Assembly: GCA_964236465.1 (NCBI GenBank) | Contig: CAXSBZ010000004.1 | Span: forward strand, 1 to 64,000 | DNA length: 64,000 nucleotides | Direction: 5' to 3' | From: Mucilaginibacter_A sp964236465 | GTDB lineage: Bacteria > Bacteroidota > Bacteroidia > Sphingobacteriales > Sphingobacteriaceae | Shown: piece by piece, positions 16,376-23,962 of the stretch | Position numbering within the stretch: the stretch's first letter is position 1 | Layout: every line of letters starts with the position of its first letter | Notes under the pieces: generated by a model | The model's database searches: none | Told to the model about the DNA's origin: nothing | Seen by the model: only the letters and a program-made list of their open reading frames with translations | Translations under genes and position numbers: made by a program

Positions 16376-17197
16376 TTAATTAGAAGCATTAACATTTTTT
16401 GATTGAACCATTGCATTCGAAGTATTTAAACCTGATTTAGCAGCTGTCAAAATTTGGCCGTTGCTGTTATCTTGCAAAAAAGCAATCACTTCCAAACTTT
16501 GATTATTTAAGGTTGAAGGAATAGCAATATTTGTAGTTCCGCTGTTTTTTCCGTCTAAATCAATGGTTTGCAAACTGCGTACAATTTGAACATGTGCTAA
16601 AGTGCGTCCGCCGTTTTCTCCTGCTTTTACGTTTGTTGTTGCTGATTTTTGGACTAAAGCTAATAAAAGTGAAACATTGTTTGTTGCTCCTGCAATAGCA
16701 TAATGCAAGTCAACCTTGTCGTTATCAAACTTTACATTATTAAAAGTTAAAGTTGCAGGAAAAGTTTTTTGCAAACTGCTTTTAATGGCATTTCTTAAAG
16801 TTCCTTCTTCTGACCCGATAAATTCTTTCCGCCCATTCACCACAATTTGCGGCGTATAAACCGATTGCAAGTTCAGCCATTGGGCATATTGGTTTTGCCT
16901 TTTAGAATAAGCCGCGCTGCTGAAAACATCTTTCCAGCCCAAACGATTCCAATAATCAACATGAAAAGCAAGGATGTAAACCGGCAAATTGTTGCTTTCT
17001 TTCTGGATCTTTTCCACCAGTTCATCTGCTGGCGGGCAACTGGAACAACCTTGGGAAGTAAACAGTTCAACCACTGCAAAACCTTTTGTTGGATTATTTT
17101 TTAATTTGATTTTATATTGATCAGCGGAAACGATCCAGGAAATGATGCCAACCGTTGCAAGGCATCCGGCCAAGATGAATAACTTTATTGCTTTCAT
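16376..17197 (-). CDS. DUF1223 family thioredoxin-fold exported protein
   Basis: 273 residues with an N-terminal signal or anchor segment (KLFILAGCLATVGIISWIVS). The DUF1223 core begins FAVVELFTSQGCSSCPPADEL, a thioredoxin-like fold with a CSSC site; YILAFHVDYWNRLGWKDVFSS and YTPQIVVNGRKEFIGS are also family blocks. The function is unknown; a disulfide or redox role is likely from the CxxC. It is divergent from the ECF sigma factor gene, with a 136-bp shared regulatory region holding a 10-bp inverted repeat, so it may be a target of that sigma factor (inference). Confidence 0.85.
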   Translation of the reverse strand: MKAIKLFILAGCLATVGIISWIVSADQYKIKLKNNPTKGFAVVELFTSQGCSSCPPADELVEKIQKESNNLPVYILAFHVDYWNRLGWKDVFSSAAYSKRQNQYAQWLNLQSVYTPQIVVNGRKEFIGSEEGTLRNAIKSSLQKTFPATLTFNNVKFDNDKVDLHYAIAGATNNVSLLLALVQKSATTNVKAGENGGRTLAHVQIVRSLQTIDLDGKNSGTTNIAIPSTLNNQSLEVIAFLQDNSNGQILTAAKSGLNTSNAMVQSKNVNASN

Positions 17198-17232
17198 TGC
17201 TTTTGTTTAACCTTTTGTCGTTTAACTAATTA

Positions 17233-17269
17233 AATCCTTACAATAAATTTAAAAAAAAATGTAAGGATT
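17233..17269. promoter_or_regulatory. Inverted repeat in the DUF1223 / ECF sigma divergent region
   Basis: AATCCTTACA (17233-17242) and TGTAAGGATT (17260-17269) form a perfect 10-bp inverted repeat with a 17-bp A/T spacer. The position between divergent genes suggests an operator or a pair of overlapping ECF promoter elements; a weak hairpin terminator is less likely. Confidence 0.45.
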
Positions 17270-17333
17270 GAAACAGCCGCACGACTAAGCATTTAAAATT
17301 CGCGCCATACTGTTTTTATCCATATAAATTTTA

Positions 17334-17933
17334 ATGATGCCAGCCGATAAGACCACGATACCAAACCTGCCCGATGCTTCGCAAATCAACCCGCACAATT
17401 GGGTTGTTTTGTATGCTGATTATCTGTTTACTTACGCCATAACCCGGTTGAACGATGAAGAGTTGGCTAAAGATTTGGTACAGGAAACTTTTTTGGCTGC
17501 GCTGGAAAAGGTGGCGCAATTTAAAGGCAACAGTTCTGAACGGACGTGGCTGACCGCTATTTTAAAAAATAAAGTGGTTGATGTTTACCGGAAAAACTCG
17601 TCTGGCCTCAGCAAAAAAAGTAACGTAAAAGAAGCACAAGAGCAGCAGGATTTTTTTAACCCGGAAGACGGACATTGGAACGAGGCGCATTACCCGCAAG
17701 AATTTGGCACAGAACAGGATTCGGTTTTAAACAAAGAGTTTAACCAAATCTTGCAAAATTGTATGCAGAAACTTCCGGTGCTTTGGCTTTCGGTTTTTAC
17801 CATGAAACATATGGATGACGAACCGACCGAATTGATTTGTACCGAATTGAAAGTTTCTGCTGCAAACTTTTGGGTGATCATCCATCGCACAAAATTGAAC
17901 TTGCGGGCCTGCCTTCAAAAAAATTGGGTTTAA
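17334..17933 (+). CDS. ECF-type RNA polymerase sigma factor
   Basis: 199 residues. Region 2 is visible as LFTYAITRLNDEELAKDLVQETFLAALEK and SERTWLTAILKNKVVDVYRK; the sigma-4 region near the C-terminus is LICTELKVSAANFWVIIHRTKLNLRACL. The start is the first of two ATGs. The next gene, 14 bp downstream, encodes a zinc-finger anti-sigma-like protein, a common Bacteroidota pair. A B-type motif copy (17306-17320) lies directly upstream of the start. Likely targets include the divergent DUF1223 gene (inference). Confidence 0.88.
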   Translation: MMPADKTTIPNLPDASQINPHNWVVLYADYLFTYAITRLNDEELAKDLVQETFLAALEKVAQFKGNSSERTWLTAILKNKVVDVYRKNSSGLSKKSNVKEAQEQQDFFNPEDGHWNEAHYPQEFGTEQDSVLNKEFNQILQNCMQKLPVLWLSVFTMKHMDDEPTELICTELKVSAANFWVIIHRTKLNLRACLQKNWV

Positions 17934-17947
17934 AAAGATTTACAACT

Positions 17948-18238
17948 ATGGAAGAACTAAACAAAAATGAGATCAGAAAAATTGCCTACAATTGCAAACA
18001 AGCTACTTTTTTGATTGAAAAAAAACAGCTTACAACTTTGACAATTAGGGAAAAACTGGAGTTGAAAATCCATTTGGCCGGTTGTTCTGTTTGCCGCACT
18101 TTCCAGCAGCAAAGTATTGTGATCAATCAAATGGTAAAAGGTTTGTTTCATTCTTCTCAACCCAAAGAAATTAAGTTAGATGAAACTTTTAAAAATGAAT
18201 TGCAGGAACGCATTGAAGAACAATTGGATAAAAATTAA
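17948..18238 (+). CDS. ZAS-type (zinc-finger) anti-sigma-like protein
   Basis: 96 residues from ATG 17948 (MEELNKNEIRKIAYNCKQAT); the longer upstream frame overlaps the sigma gene and is not family-like. The HLAGCSVC segment is the HxxxCxxC zinc motif of soluble anti-sigma factors, with an upstream Cys in NCKQA. No membrane helix is seen, so it would bind the sigma factor in the cytoplasm. Co-transcribed with the sigma gene. Confidence 0.78.
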   Translation: MEELNKNEIRKIAYNCKQATFLIEKKQLTTLTIREKLELKIHLAGCSVCRTFQQQSIVINQMVKGLFHSSQPKEIKLDETFKNELQERIEEQLDKN

Positions 18239-18442
18239 ATTTGCAAGGTTGATAACTTGGCCAAAACGAAATTTTGAAATCAAAAATAGTTTTTAAAATT
18301 CTATTTAACCTAATGCTTCTTTTATCGCTTGAAAAACAGCAAGTTTTTTTGTTTTTTACAGTTTCATTTCAACTGTTCTTATCAAGTATTTTTTGTATTG
18401 ACTTGTGAACTTTATCACTTTAAAATCATAATAGGATTGTTA

Positions 18443-18473
18443 TTTGAAGTAACAGAAATTATTCTTACTTTTG
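18443..18473 (+). promoter_or_regulatory. Full Bacteroidota-type promoter of the DEAD-box helicase gene
   Basis: TTTG at 18443-18446 and TACTTTTG at 18466-18473 are separated by 19 bp, exactly matching TTTG-N19-21-TAnnTTTG. The predicted leader is about 33 nt before ATG 18514. This is the best promoter match in the window. A motif copy (18312-18326) lies upstream. Confidence 0.75.
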
Positions 18474-18513
18474 CAGCAGATTTAGCAATGTAGCTAAGTT
18501 CGTTATTTACATC

Positions 18514-20337
18514 ATGAACCCATTTATTGAACTGGGAATCCGTCATGATATTGTTAATGCCATCTCTGATTTAGGATTTGAAAATCCTACACCAATCCAG
18601 GAACAATCAATCCCGGTTTTGTTAACAGGCAGCAACGATTTTGTCGGATTAGCCCAAACAGGGACCGGAAAAACCGCCGCCTTCGGACTGCCGTTATTAG
18701 AACTGATTGACTTTGATCAGAACAAGCCTCAAGCTTTGATACTTTGCCCAACCCGCGAGTTGTGCCTGCAAATTACAAGCGACATTAAAAGTTACTCCAA
18801 AAACATGTCCAACGTTAAAGTTGTGGCTGTTTACGGTGGTTCCAGCATCATGGATCAGCTCCGCGAAATTAAACGCGGCGTGCAGATTGTTGTTGCAACT
18901 CCCGGACGTATGCTGGATATTATTGGCCGTAAAGCCATTGATTTTTCAGCAATCCAATACGTTGTTTTGGATGAAGCCGACGAAATGTTGAACATGGGCT
19001 TCCAGGAAGACATTAACGAAATCCTGTCCACCACCCCTGAAGAGAAAAAAACCTGGCTGTTCTCGGCCACGATGCCGGTTGAAGTGCGCCGCATCGCTAA
19101 AAATTACATGACCGATCCTTTTGAGCTTACCATGGGCACAAAAAATACGGGAAATGTGAACATTGAGCACGAATATTATGTAGTGAAAGCACGCGAGAAA
19201 TACGCCGCTTTTAAACGTATTGTTGATTTTAACCCGGAAATTTTTGGTATCGTTTTTTGCCGTACCAAAATTGAAACGCAGGAAATTGCCGAATCTTTGA
19301 TCAAAGACGGTTACAATGCAGATTCTTTGCACGGAGATTTATCACAACAACAACGCGACAAGGTGATGAAACGTTACCGCGACCGCAGTTTGCAATTGCT
19401 GATTGCGACAGATGTTGCAGCCCGCGGTATTGACGTTAGCGATGTTACGCACGTAATCAATTACTCTTTGCCGGATGAAATTGAGAACTATACGCACCGT
19501 AGCGGCCGTACAGGCCGTGCTGGCAAAACTGGTATCTCTATTGCTATCATCAACGGAAAAGAAATTGGCAAAATACGCCAAATAGAACGTGTGCTGGGCA
19601 AAAAATTTGTGAAAGCAGAAATCCCGACCGGTTTTGATGTTTGCGAAAAACAATTGTTTGGTTTGGTACACAAAGTGCATAACGTAGCGGTAAACGATCA
19701 ACAAATTGATCAATACATCCCGCGCATTATGGAAGAGTTTAAAGAACTGAGCAAGGAAGATATCATCAAACGTTTCGCTTCTTTAGAGTTTAACCGTTTC
19801 CTAGACTATTACAAAAATGCACCAGATTTGAATGCTTCGGCTGATGAATCTCGTGTACGTGAAGGTGGCGAACGCGCTCCAAGAAACGGAAACGGCGTAA
19901 GCCCGGATTATACTCGTTTGTTTATCAACTTAGGTTCGGTAGATAATTTTACCCGCGGAGATTTGTTGGGCTACATTTGTAACACCAGCAAAATCAACGG
20001 CCGTGGCGTTGGCAAGATCGATGTAAAAGGTGTGTATTCTTTCTTTGAAGTGCCAAACGCTGAAGCACAACAGGTAATTGATGCTTTTAAAGAAGCCAGT
20101 TTTCAAGGCCGCGAAGTTCGGATTGAACTTTCAGGTGCTGCAGAAGGTAGTGAAAGCCGTGGCGAAAGATCTTCCGGTGGTGCGTATCAAAGACGCGAAG
20201 GCGGAAGCCGTGAACGACGTGATGGCGGCCGCGAACGCAGCTATAGTGGCAGCGGAAGTGGTGCAAGCAGTGGTGGTTTTCGTGATTTTTCGGGCAAAAG
20301 CCGCGAAGATCGTGGCGAACGCCGCAGAAGGTTTTAA
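18514..20337 (+). CDS. DEAD-box ATP-dependent RNA helicase with DbpA-type RNA-binding domain
   Basis: 607 residues. Q motif FENPTPIQEQSIPVLL; motif I AQTGTGKTAAF; DEAD in VVLDEADEMLNMGF; SAT in WLFSATMP; ARGIDV and HRSGRTGRAGKTG in the second RecA domain. A DbpA-like RNA-binding domain covers about residues 465-545 (YTRLFINLGSVDNFTRGDLL). The tail is rich in Arg, Gly and Ser, typical of RNA chaperone tails. The architecture resembles DeaD/CsdA, acting in ribosome assembly or cold-stress RNA unwinding. Confidence 0.94.
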   Translation: MNPFIELGIRHDIVNAISDLGFENPTPIQEQSIPVLLTGSNDFVGLAQTGTGKTAAFGLPLLELIDFDQNKPQALILCPTRELCLQITSDIKSYSKNMSNVKVVAVYGGSSIMDQLREIKRGVQIVVATPGRMLDIIGRKAIDFSAIQYVVLDEADEMLNMGFQEDINEILSTTPEEKKTWLFSATMPVEVRRIAKNYMTDPFELTMGTKNTGNVNIEHEYYVVKAREKYAAFKRIVDFNPEIFGIVFCRTKIETQEIAESLIKDGYNADSLHGDLSQQQRDKVMKRYRDRSLQLLIATDVAARGIDVSDVTHVINYSLPDEIENYTHRSGRTGRAGKTGISIAIINGKEIGKIRQIERVLGKKFVKAEIPTGFDVCEKQLFGLVHKVHNVAVNDQQIDQYIPRIMEEFKELSKEDIIKRFASLEFNRFLDYYKNAPDLNASADESRVREGGERAPRNGNGVSPDYTRLFINLGSVDNFTRGDLLGYICNTSKINGRGVGKIDVKGVYSFFEVPNAEAQQVIDAFKEASFQGREVRIELSGAAEGSESRGERSSGGAYQRREGGSRERRDGGRERSYSGSGSGASSGGFRDFSGKSREDRGERRRRF

Positions 20338-20387
20338 AAACGATACTGTTTTTAGCACATAGTTTTTTAGTTTTAGTTTAGTTGAAA

Positions 20388-20419
20388 AGAGCTTTCGGAA
20401 ATATCCGAAGGCTTTTTTG
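20388..20419 (+). terminator. Rho-independent terminator of the helicase gene
   Basis: AGCTTTCGGA (20390-20399) pairs with TCCGAAGGCT (20404-20413; one wobble) and is followed by a T run. A B-type motif copy (20342-20356) lies between the stop codon and the hairpin. Confidence 0.8.
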
Positions 20420-20420
20420 T

Positions 20421-20741
20421 TTAACGAAAAAACCGGACAGCAGTAGAATCAGGATAAATCAAAGTCATGCTTTTATCCGTCAAATTTTTCACCACAAATT
20501 TGGTGTAAGGCTGACTTCCCTCATACGAAGTGAAAAGGGAATCACCTTTTACAAAATAGTTTTCGGCAATTGGTTCGCCTTCATCCAAAACAAACTCTTT
20601 TGCGGTAATTTTCAAATTGGTTTTCTGGTCCTGCGAATGCCATTTGCCCAAAAATTTGGCTTTTCCGGTTGATGGATTACAAGCAGAAATCACTACCACA
20701 CCAACTGCAACTACAACCAGGATTAAGTAAGTTTTCTTCAT
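20421..20741 (-). CDS. Small lipoprotein of unknown function
   Basis: 106 residues. The signal peptide MKKTYLILVVVAVGVVVISAC ends in a lipobox (ISAC), so it is a lipidated envelope protein. The mature part (KFLGKWHSQDQKTNLKITAK and DGxY-like turns) looks like a small lipocalin-like beta domain, but no named family is certain. A perfect 12-bp palindrome, TACAACGTTGTA (20745-20756), sits 3 bp before the start codon. It converges on the helicase gene and can share its terminator. Confidence 0.75.
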   Translation of the reverse strand: MKKTYLILVVVAVGVVVISACNPSTGKAKFLGKWHSQDQKTNLKITAKEFVLDEGEPIAENYFVKGDSLFTSYEGSQPYTKFVVKNLTDKSMTLIYPDSTAVRFFR

Positions 20742-20744
20742 ATC

Positions 20745-20756
20745 TACAACGTTGTA
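20745..20756. promoter_or_regulatory. 12-bp palindrome just upstream of the lipoprotein gene
   Basis: TACAACGTTGTA is a perfect palindrome within 4 bp of the start codon. It could be an operator or a small leader hairpin; chance is not excluded. Confidence 0.3.
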
Positions 20757-20818
20757 AATCTAATTTTTTTAGCAAAAAGCAATACTTCTTTTATCAACAT
20801 AAATTCTTTAAACACAAA

Positions 20819-20848
20819 AATGCCCGAAGTTTTTCCGGGCATTTTTTA
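20819..20848. terminator. Terminator after the small secreted protein gene
   Basis: ATGCCCGAA and the complementary CCGGGCAT form a stem flanked by A and T runs on the two sides. It lies 18 bp beyond the stop at 20866 and could work in both directions. Confidence 0.8.
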
Positions 20849-20865
20849 TTTCAAAACAATAAAAA

Positions 20866-21162
20866 TTATTTTGCAGGAGCGTCTTTCAATTTTGCTTTTG
20901 CAACATAAACCTTTGCACCTTTTTTATTTACATAATAGTATTTAGAATTTTTATTGATGTAGATAATTTCTCCACCCGGGGCAACTTTACCTTTATATAC
21001 TTTATCAGCAACGGCTGATACACCTTTTACAGCCAGTTCTGCCGTTTTGTTGCCAACTTTGTTGATAGCTGTCCCAACTTTTCCTTTTCCGGTGTTTTGT
21101 GCAAATGATTGAACGCTAAATAATATAGCGGCTGAGAATAATAAAACTTTGATCTTTTTCAT
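20866..21162 (-). CDS. Small secreted lysine-rich protein
   Basis: 98 residues with a clear signal peptide (MKKIKVLLFSAAILFSVQSFAQ). The mature part is basic, rich in Lys, Gly and Val (KVGTAINKVGNKTAELAVKG), and ends with a YYYVNKKGAKVYVAKAKLK segment that could fold as a small beta hairpin. I do not recognise a family. It reads in the same direction as gpsA's reading strand and lies 25 bp downstream of the gpsA stop, so it may be co-transcribed with gpsA. Confidence 0.75.
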   Translation of the reverse strand: MKKIKVLLFSAAILFSVQSFAQNTGKGKVGTAINKVGNKTAELAVKGVSAVADKVYKGKVAPGGEIIYINKNSKYYYVNKKGAKVYVAKAKLKDAPAK

Positions 21163-21187
21163 GATTTTAATTTAAGTGATGTGTACG

Positions 21188-22198
21188 TTAACTCAATTTT
21201 TCTGCCAATTTTTTCATTTCAAATATAGGATTACTTTTTTGATATAAAATAGCATAAACTGCCTCGCTAATTGGCATGGCAACCTGGTATTTTTTGTTCA
21301 CTTCATGCAAGCAGTTGGCAGCATAATAACCTTCGGCAATCATGTTCATTTCCAGCTGCGCCGAGTTTACGGTGTAGCCTTTGCCAATCATGTTGCCAAA
21401 TGTGCGGTTTCGGCTGAACTGTGAATAACCGGTCACGAGCAAATCGCCCAAATAAGCAGATTCATTAATATCGCGGTTGATCGGATGAACGGCATCTACA
21501 AAACGTTTAATCTCGCGTATTGCATTGGAAATCAACACCGCCTGAAAATTATCACCATAACCAATACCATGGCAGATACCGCTGGCAATGGCATAAATAT
21601 TTTTGAGGACGGCCGCATATTCCGTCCCGTAAATATCATCCGAAATATTGGTTTTGATATATCTTGTGTTGAAATAACAAGCCAAATCAGCAGCCAGTTT
21701 TTTATCCTGGGAAGCCAAAGTCAGATATGACAATTTTTCCAGCGCCACTTCCTCGGCATGGCATGGGCCGCTCAAAACCAGGAAATTATCCAACGAAAAA
21801 TGATAATGCTGATGGATAAAATCGCCCACGATCTGGTTTTCATCCGGCACAATCCCTTTGATGGCCGAAATGATTTTTTTGCCGGTAAAAGAAGCATCGG
21901 TGATCCCAACCAAAGCATCTTTTAAAAATGCAGCCGGCACGTTCAGGATAATCACATCTGCTTTCGCCACAGTTTCTACAATTTCGGTCGAAATATTTTC
22001 AGGCTTCACACAAATCTCTACAGAACTCAAGTATTTTGGGTTGTGCCGAAACTTGCGGATATGCTGCAAAGTTTCTTCGCTCCGCATCCACCAAAAAATT
22101 TCTTTCGGAACGGTGTTATCCGTCAGCATTTTTACAATGGCCGTAGCCCAGCTGCCGCCGCCGATCACCGCAATTTTTAATTTATTTTCATCCATCAA
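21188..22198 (-). CDS. gpsA: Glycerol-3-phosphate dehydrogenase [NAD(P)+]
   Basis: Makes sn-glycerol 3-phosphate from dihydroxyacetone phosphate for phospholipids. 336 residues. The Rossmann motif is AVIGGGSWATAIVKML; SAIKGIVPDENQ, LSGPCHAEEVA (the catalytic-domain signature) and TEYAAVLKNIYAIASGICHGIGYGDN (catalytic Lys) follow. A motif copy at 21884-21898 lies within the coding region and encodes part of DASFTGKK. The start MMDENKLKIAV could be either ATG. Confidence 0.95.
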   Translation of the reverse strand: MMDENKLKIAVIGGGSWATAIVKMLTDNTVPKEIFWWMRSEETLQHIRKFRHNPKYLSSVEICVKPENISTEIVETVAKADVIILNVPAAFLKDALVGITDASFTGKKIISAIKGIVPDENQIVGDFIHQHYHFSLDNFLVLSGPCHAEEVALEKLSYLTLASQDKKLAADLACYFNTRYIKTNISDDIYGTEYAAVLKNIYAIASGICHGIGYGDNFQAVLISNAIREIKRFVDAVHPINRDINESAYLGDLLVTGYSQFSRNRTFGNMIGKGYTVNSAQLEMNMIAEGYYAANCLHEVNKKYQVAMPISEAVYAILYQKSNPIFEMKKLAEKLS

Positions 22199-22326
22199 GT
22201 GCTGGTTTCCAGTTTATTTATAGTATTGCAAATAAAAGGAATTTAATAAAATCAATTTTTGGTAAATGCGGAAGAAGTTGGATGCTTCTTTTATCAACCT
22301 TTTTTTGGTATGGCCATCCACATGAC

Positions 22327-22950
22327 ATGTTTATGAAAATGCCTTATTTCGTAAAAACACCGGCTTTGTTAAAGTGGTTTTATCCGGGCTTAACCTGGCA
22401 CAAAAGCCGGGCAGAAAAGACGATTTATTTAACTTTTGATGACGGCCCGATCCCGGAAGTTACGCCTTTTGTCTTAAAAACTTTAGATCAATTCAAAGCC
22501 AAAGCCACGTTTTTTTGTATTGGTGATAATATACAAAAACATCCAAATATTTTTGAACGGGTTAAAGCTGGCGGACATGCCATCGGAAACCACACTTTTA
22601 ACCATTTGCGCGGCTGGGATACGCCGGATGAAGTTTATCTGCAAAACACAAAAAAATGCCAGGAGCTGATCAAAGCAAAACTTTTCCGGCCGCCGTATGG
22701 CCGTGCCAAAAAATCGCAATTTGCTGTTTTGAAAAAGCAATACGAAGTGGTGATGTGGGATGTTTTAAGCGGAGATTTCGACACAAATTTATCGCCCCAA
22801 AAATGCTACCAAAATGTGGTGGATAAAAGCAGCAACGGCTCGATTATCGTTTTTCATGATAGCTTAAAAGCTTGGCCGAGATTGCAATATGTGCTGCCAA
22901 AAGCGTTGGGATATTGGCAGCAGCAAGCATACGCTTTTAAAAGTTTGTAA
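22327..22950 (+). CDS. Polysaccharide deacetylase (NodB-like) family protein
   Basis: Start placed at ATG 22327 (MFMKMPYFVKTPALLKWFYP; 22333 is also possible), 207 residues; the frame is open to 22282 but that ATG is part of a dispersed-motif copy. NodB signatures: LTFDDGPIP (metal Asp), GNHTFNHLRG (HxxxxH-type metal site), FRPPYGR, and IIVFHDS near the end. No signal peptide, so it acts in the cytoplasm or with a partner; substrate unknown (chitooligosaccharide or peptidoglycan deacetylase are typical). It is bracketed by oppositely oriented motif copies (22281-22295 and 22976-22990). Confidence 0.87.
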   Translation: MFMKMPYFVKTPALLKWFYPGLTWHKSRAEKTIYLTFDDGPIPEVTPFVLKTLDQFKAKATFFCIGDNIQKHPNIFERVKAGGHAIGNHTFNHLRGWDTPDEVYLQNTKKCQELIKAKLFRPPYGRAKKSQFAVLKKQYEVVMWDVLSGDFDTNLSPQKCYQNVVDKSSNGSIIVFHDSLKAWPRLQYVLPKALGYWQQQAYAFKSL

Positions 22951-23011
22951 TGGTTTTGCTGAGTAAATTTTTGCCGATAAAAGAAGTATGGATAATTATT
23001 GGAGGAAATTC

Positions 23012-23049
23012 GAAATCTACAGCTCGAAGATTAGGGTTACAAACCCGCG
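23012..23049. repeat. Degenerate about 40-bp repeat, copy 1 (inverted)
   Basis: Its reverse complement (GGGTTTGTAACCCT, CTTCGAGCT, AGATTT) matches the elements at 23624-23670 and 23733-23778. All three flank the YwqK-like pseudogene and the region before aconitase. Confidence 0.5.
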
Positions 23050-23137
23050 ACTAGTGAACTTGTTAGATTGCATATTTCAACCAATAGGTAAGTTATCGAT
23101 TCAATAACTATTGAAAAAACTGATAATAAATAAGCTT

Positions 23138-23614
23138 ATGGAATATATTGAAGAGTTTGATGATGTGTATTTTACGGGAAAAGGATTCATTGAAAGCGGA
23201 AAAAAAATTGGTATTTGGAGTTATTATTACGAAACTGGTGAATTGAAGCAGGAAATAGAATATCAAAATGGCGTTGAGAATGGAAAATTTAAACTATATC
23301 ATGAGAATGGTGTAATAGTATAGGAAGGCGACCTTATTAAAGGCAAACATGAAGGTTTATGGAAAGAATATTATGAGAATGGACAAATAAAAGAAGAAGT
23401 TAAATATATTAATAATGAGGGCTCCTATGTAAACTTCTGGGATCACAATGGTAACCAACTTCTAAAAAATGGCACCGGTAAGAAGATTGAGAAATACGGA
23501 GCTTGGGGTGGAGATGTTTACGAACAGTATTATAACGAAGGGAAGTTTATAAAAGAAATTAAAATACAAGGCTATACATATTTAGGCTTTACTCCCAAAG
23601 AAAAGGAAGATTGA
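23138..23614 (+). pseudogene. YwqK/MORN-repeat type protein gene broken by an in-frame TAG
   Basis: From ATG 23138 the frame codes for tandem Y-x-x-x-G repeats (GKGFIESGKKIGIWSYYYET, GVENGKFKLYHENGVIV), stops at TAG 23321-23323, then continues in the same frame (EGDLIKGKHEGLWKEYYENG) to TGA 23612-23614. Homologues of this MORN-like family usually read V-x-Q/E-x-G-x at this point, so TAG probably replaced CAG. Two pieces could still be expressed, but inactivation is more likely. Function of the family is unknown; it is sometimes labelled antitoxin YwqK. Confidence 0.8.
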
Positions 23615-23623
23615 TTCTACTGG

Positions 23624-23670
23624 CCGTAAATTGTAATCCCATCCTTCAAGCTATGGATTTTTAAATCCAT
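23624..23670. repeat. Degenerate about 40-bp repeat, copy 2
   Basis: Reads CGTAAATTGTAATCCCATCC, then TTCAAGCTATGGATTTTTAA; related to 23733-23778 and, inverted, to 23012-23049. Confidence 0.5.
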
Positions 23671-23732
23671 TAACATACTTCTTTTACCACCTAGTTTTAG
23701 TAAACACCAAAGTAAATTTAATCGCTGTCAGT

Positions 23733-23778
23733 CACGTTTGCAACTCCGTCCTTCGAGCTTGAGATTTCTAATCCCGCT
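23733..23778. repeat. Degenerate about 40-bp repeat, copy 3
   Basis: Reads CACGTTTGCAACTCCGTCC, then TTCGAGCTTGAGATTTCTAA; same family as copies 1 and 2. Confidence 0.5.
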
Positions 23779-23896
23779 TAAACATACACCATCACAAACT
23801 AAGTAGAAAATTTACATTTAAGTTGAGGCAAAAACCCAGTTGTTCCCTTACTCCACGTCAATCAAAATCGCAAAAACCGATACTTCTTTTACCTGT

Positions 23897-23904
23897 TATT
23901 TTTG
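23897..23904 (+). promoter_or_regulatory. Candidate -7 box for aconitase
   Basis: TATTTTTG matches TAnnTTTG about 60 bp before the ATG. It is formed by the T-rich tract 3' of a motif copy. No -33 TTTG at the right distance was seen. Confidence 0.35.
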
Positions 23905-23962
23905 TAGATTCGCCTCAAACTGTGAGGGTTTTAATTATTAACCACCTAATAAAATCAATAAA

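Larger units (their letters stand above)
23615..23962. other. 348-bp intergenic region before aconitase
   Basis: Contains two copies (23624-23670, 23733-23778) of the degenerate repeat, two motif copies in the same orientation (23674-23688, 23879-23893), and a -7-like box TATTTTTG at 23897-23904 formed by the A/T tract that follows the second motif copy. Confidence 0.6.

Noticed and set aside
23321..23323. Amber codon read as a recoded amino acid
   Set aside because: No pyrrolysine system or signal is seen; a nonsense mutation is simpler.
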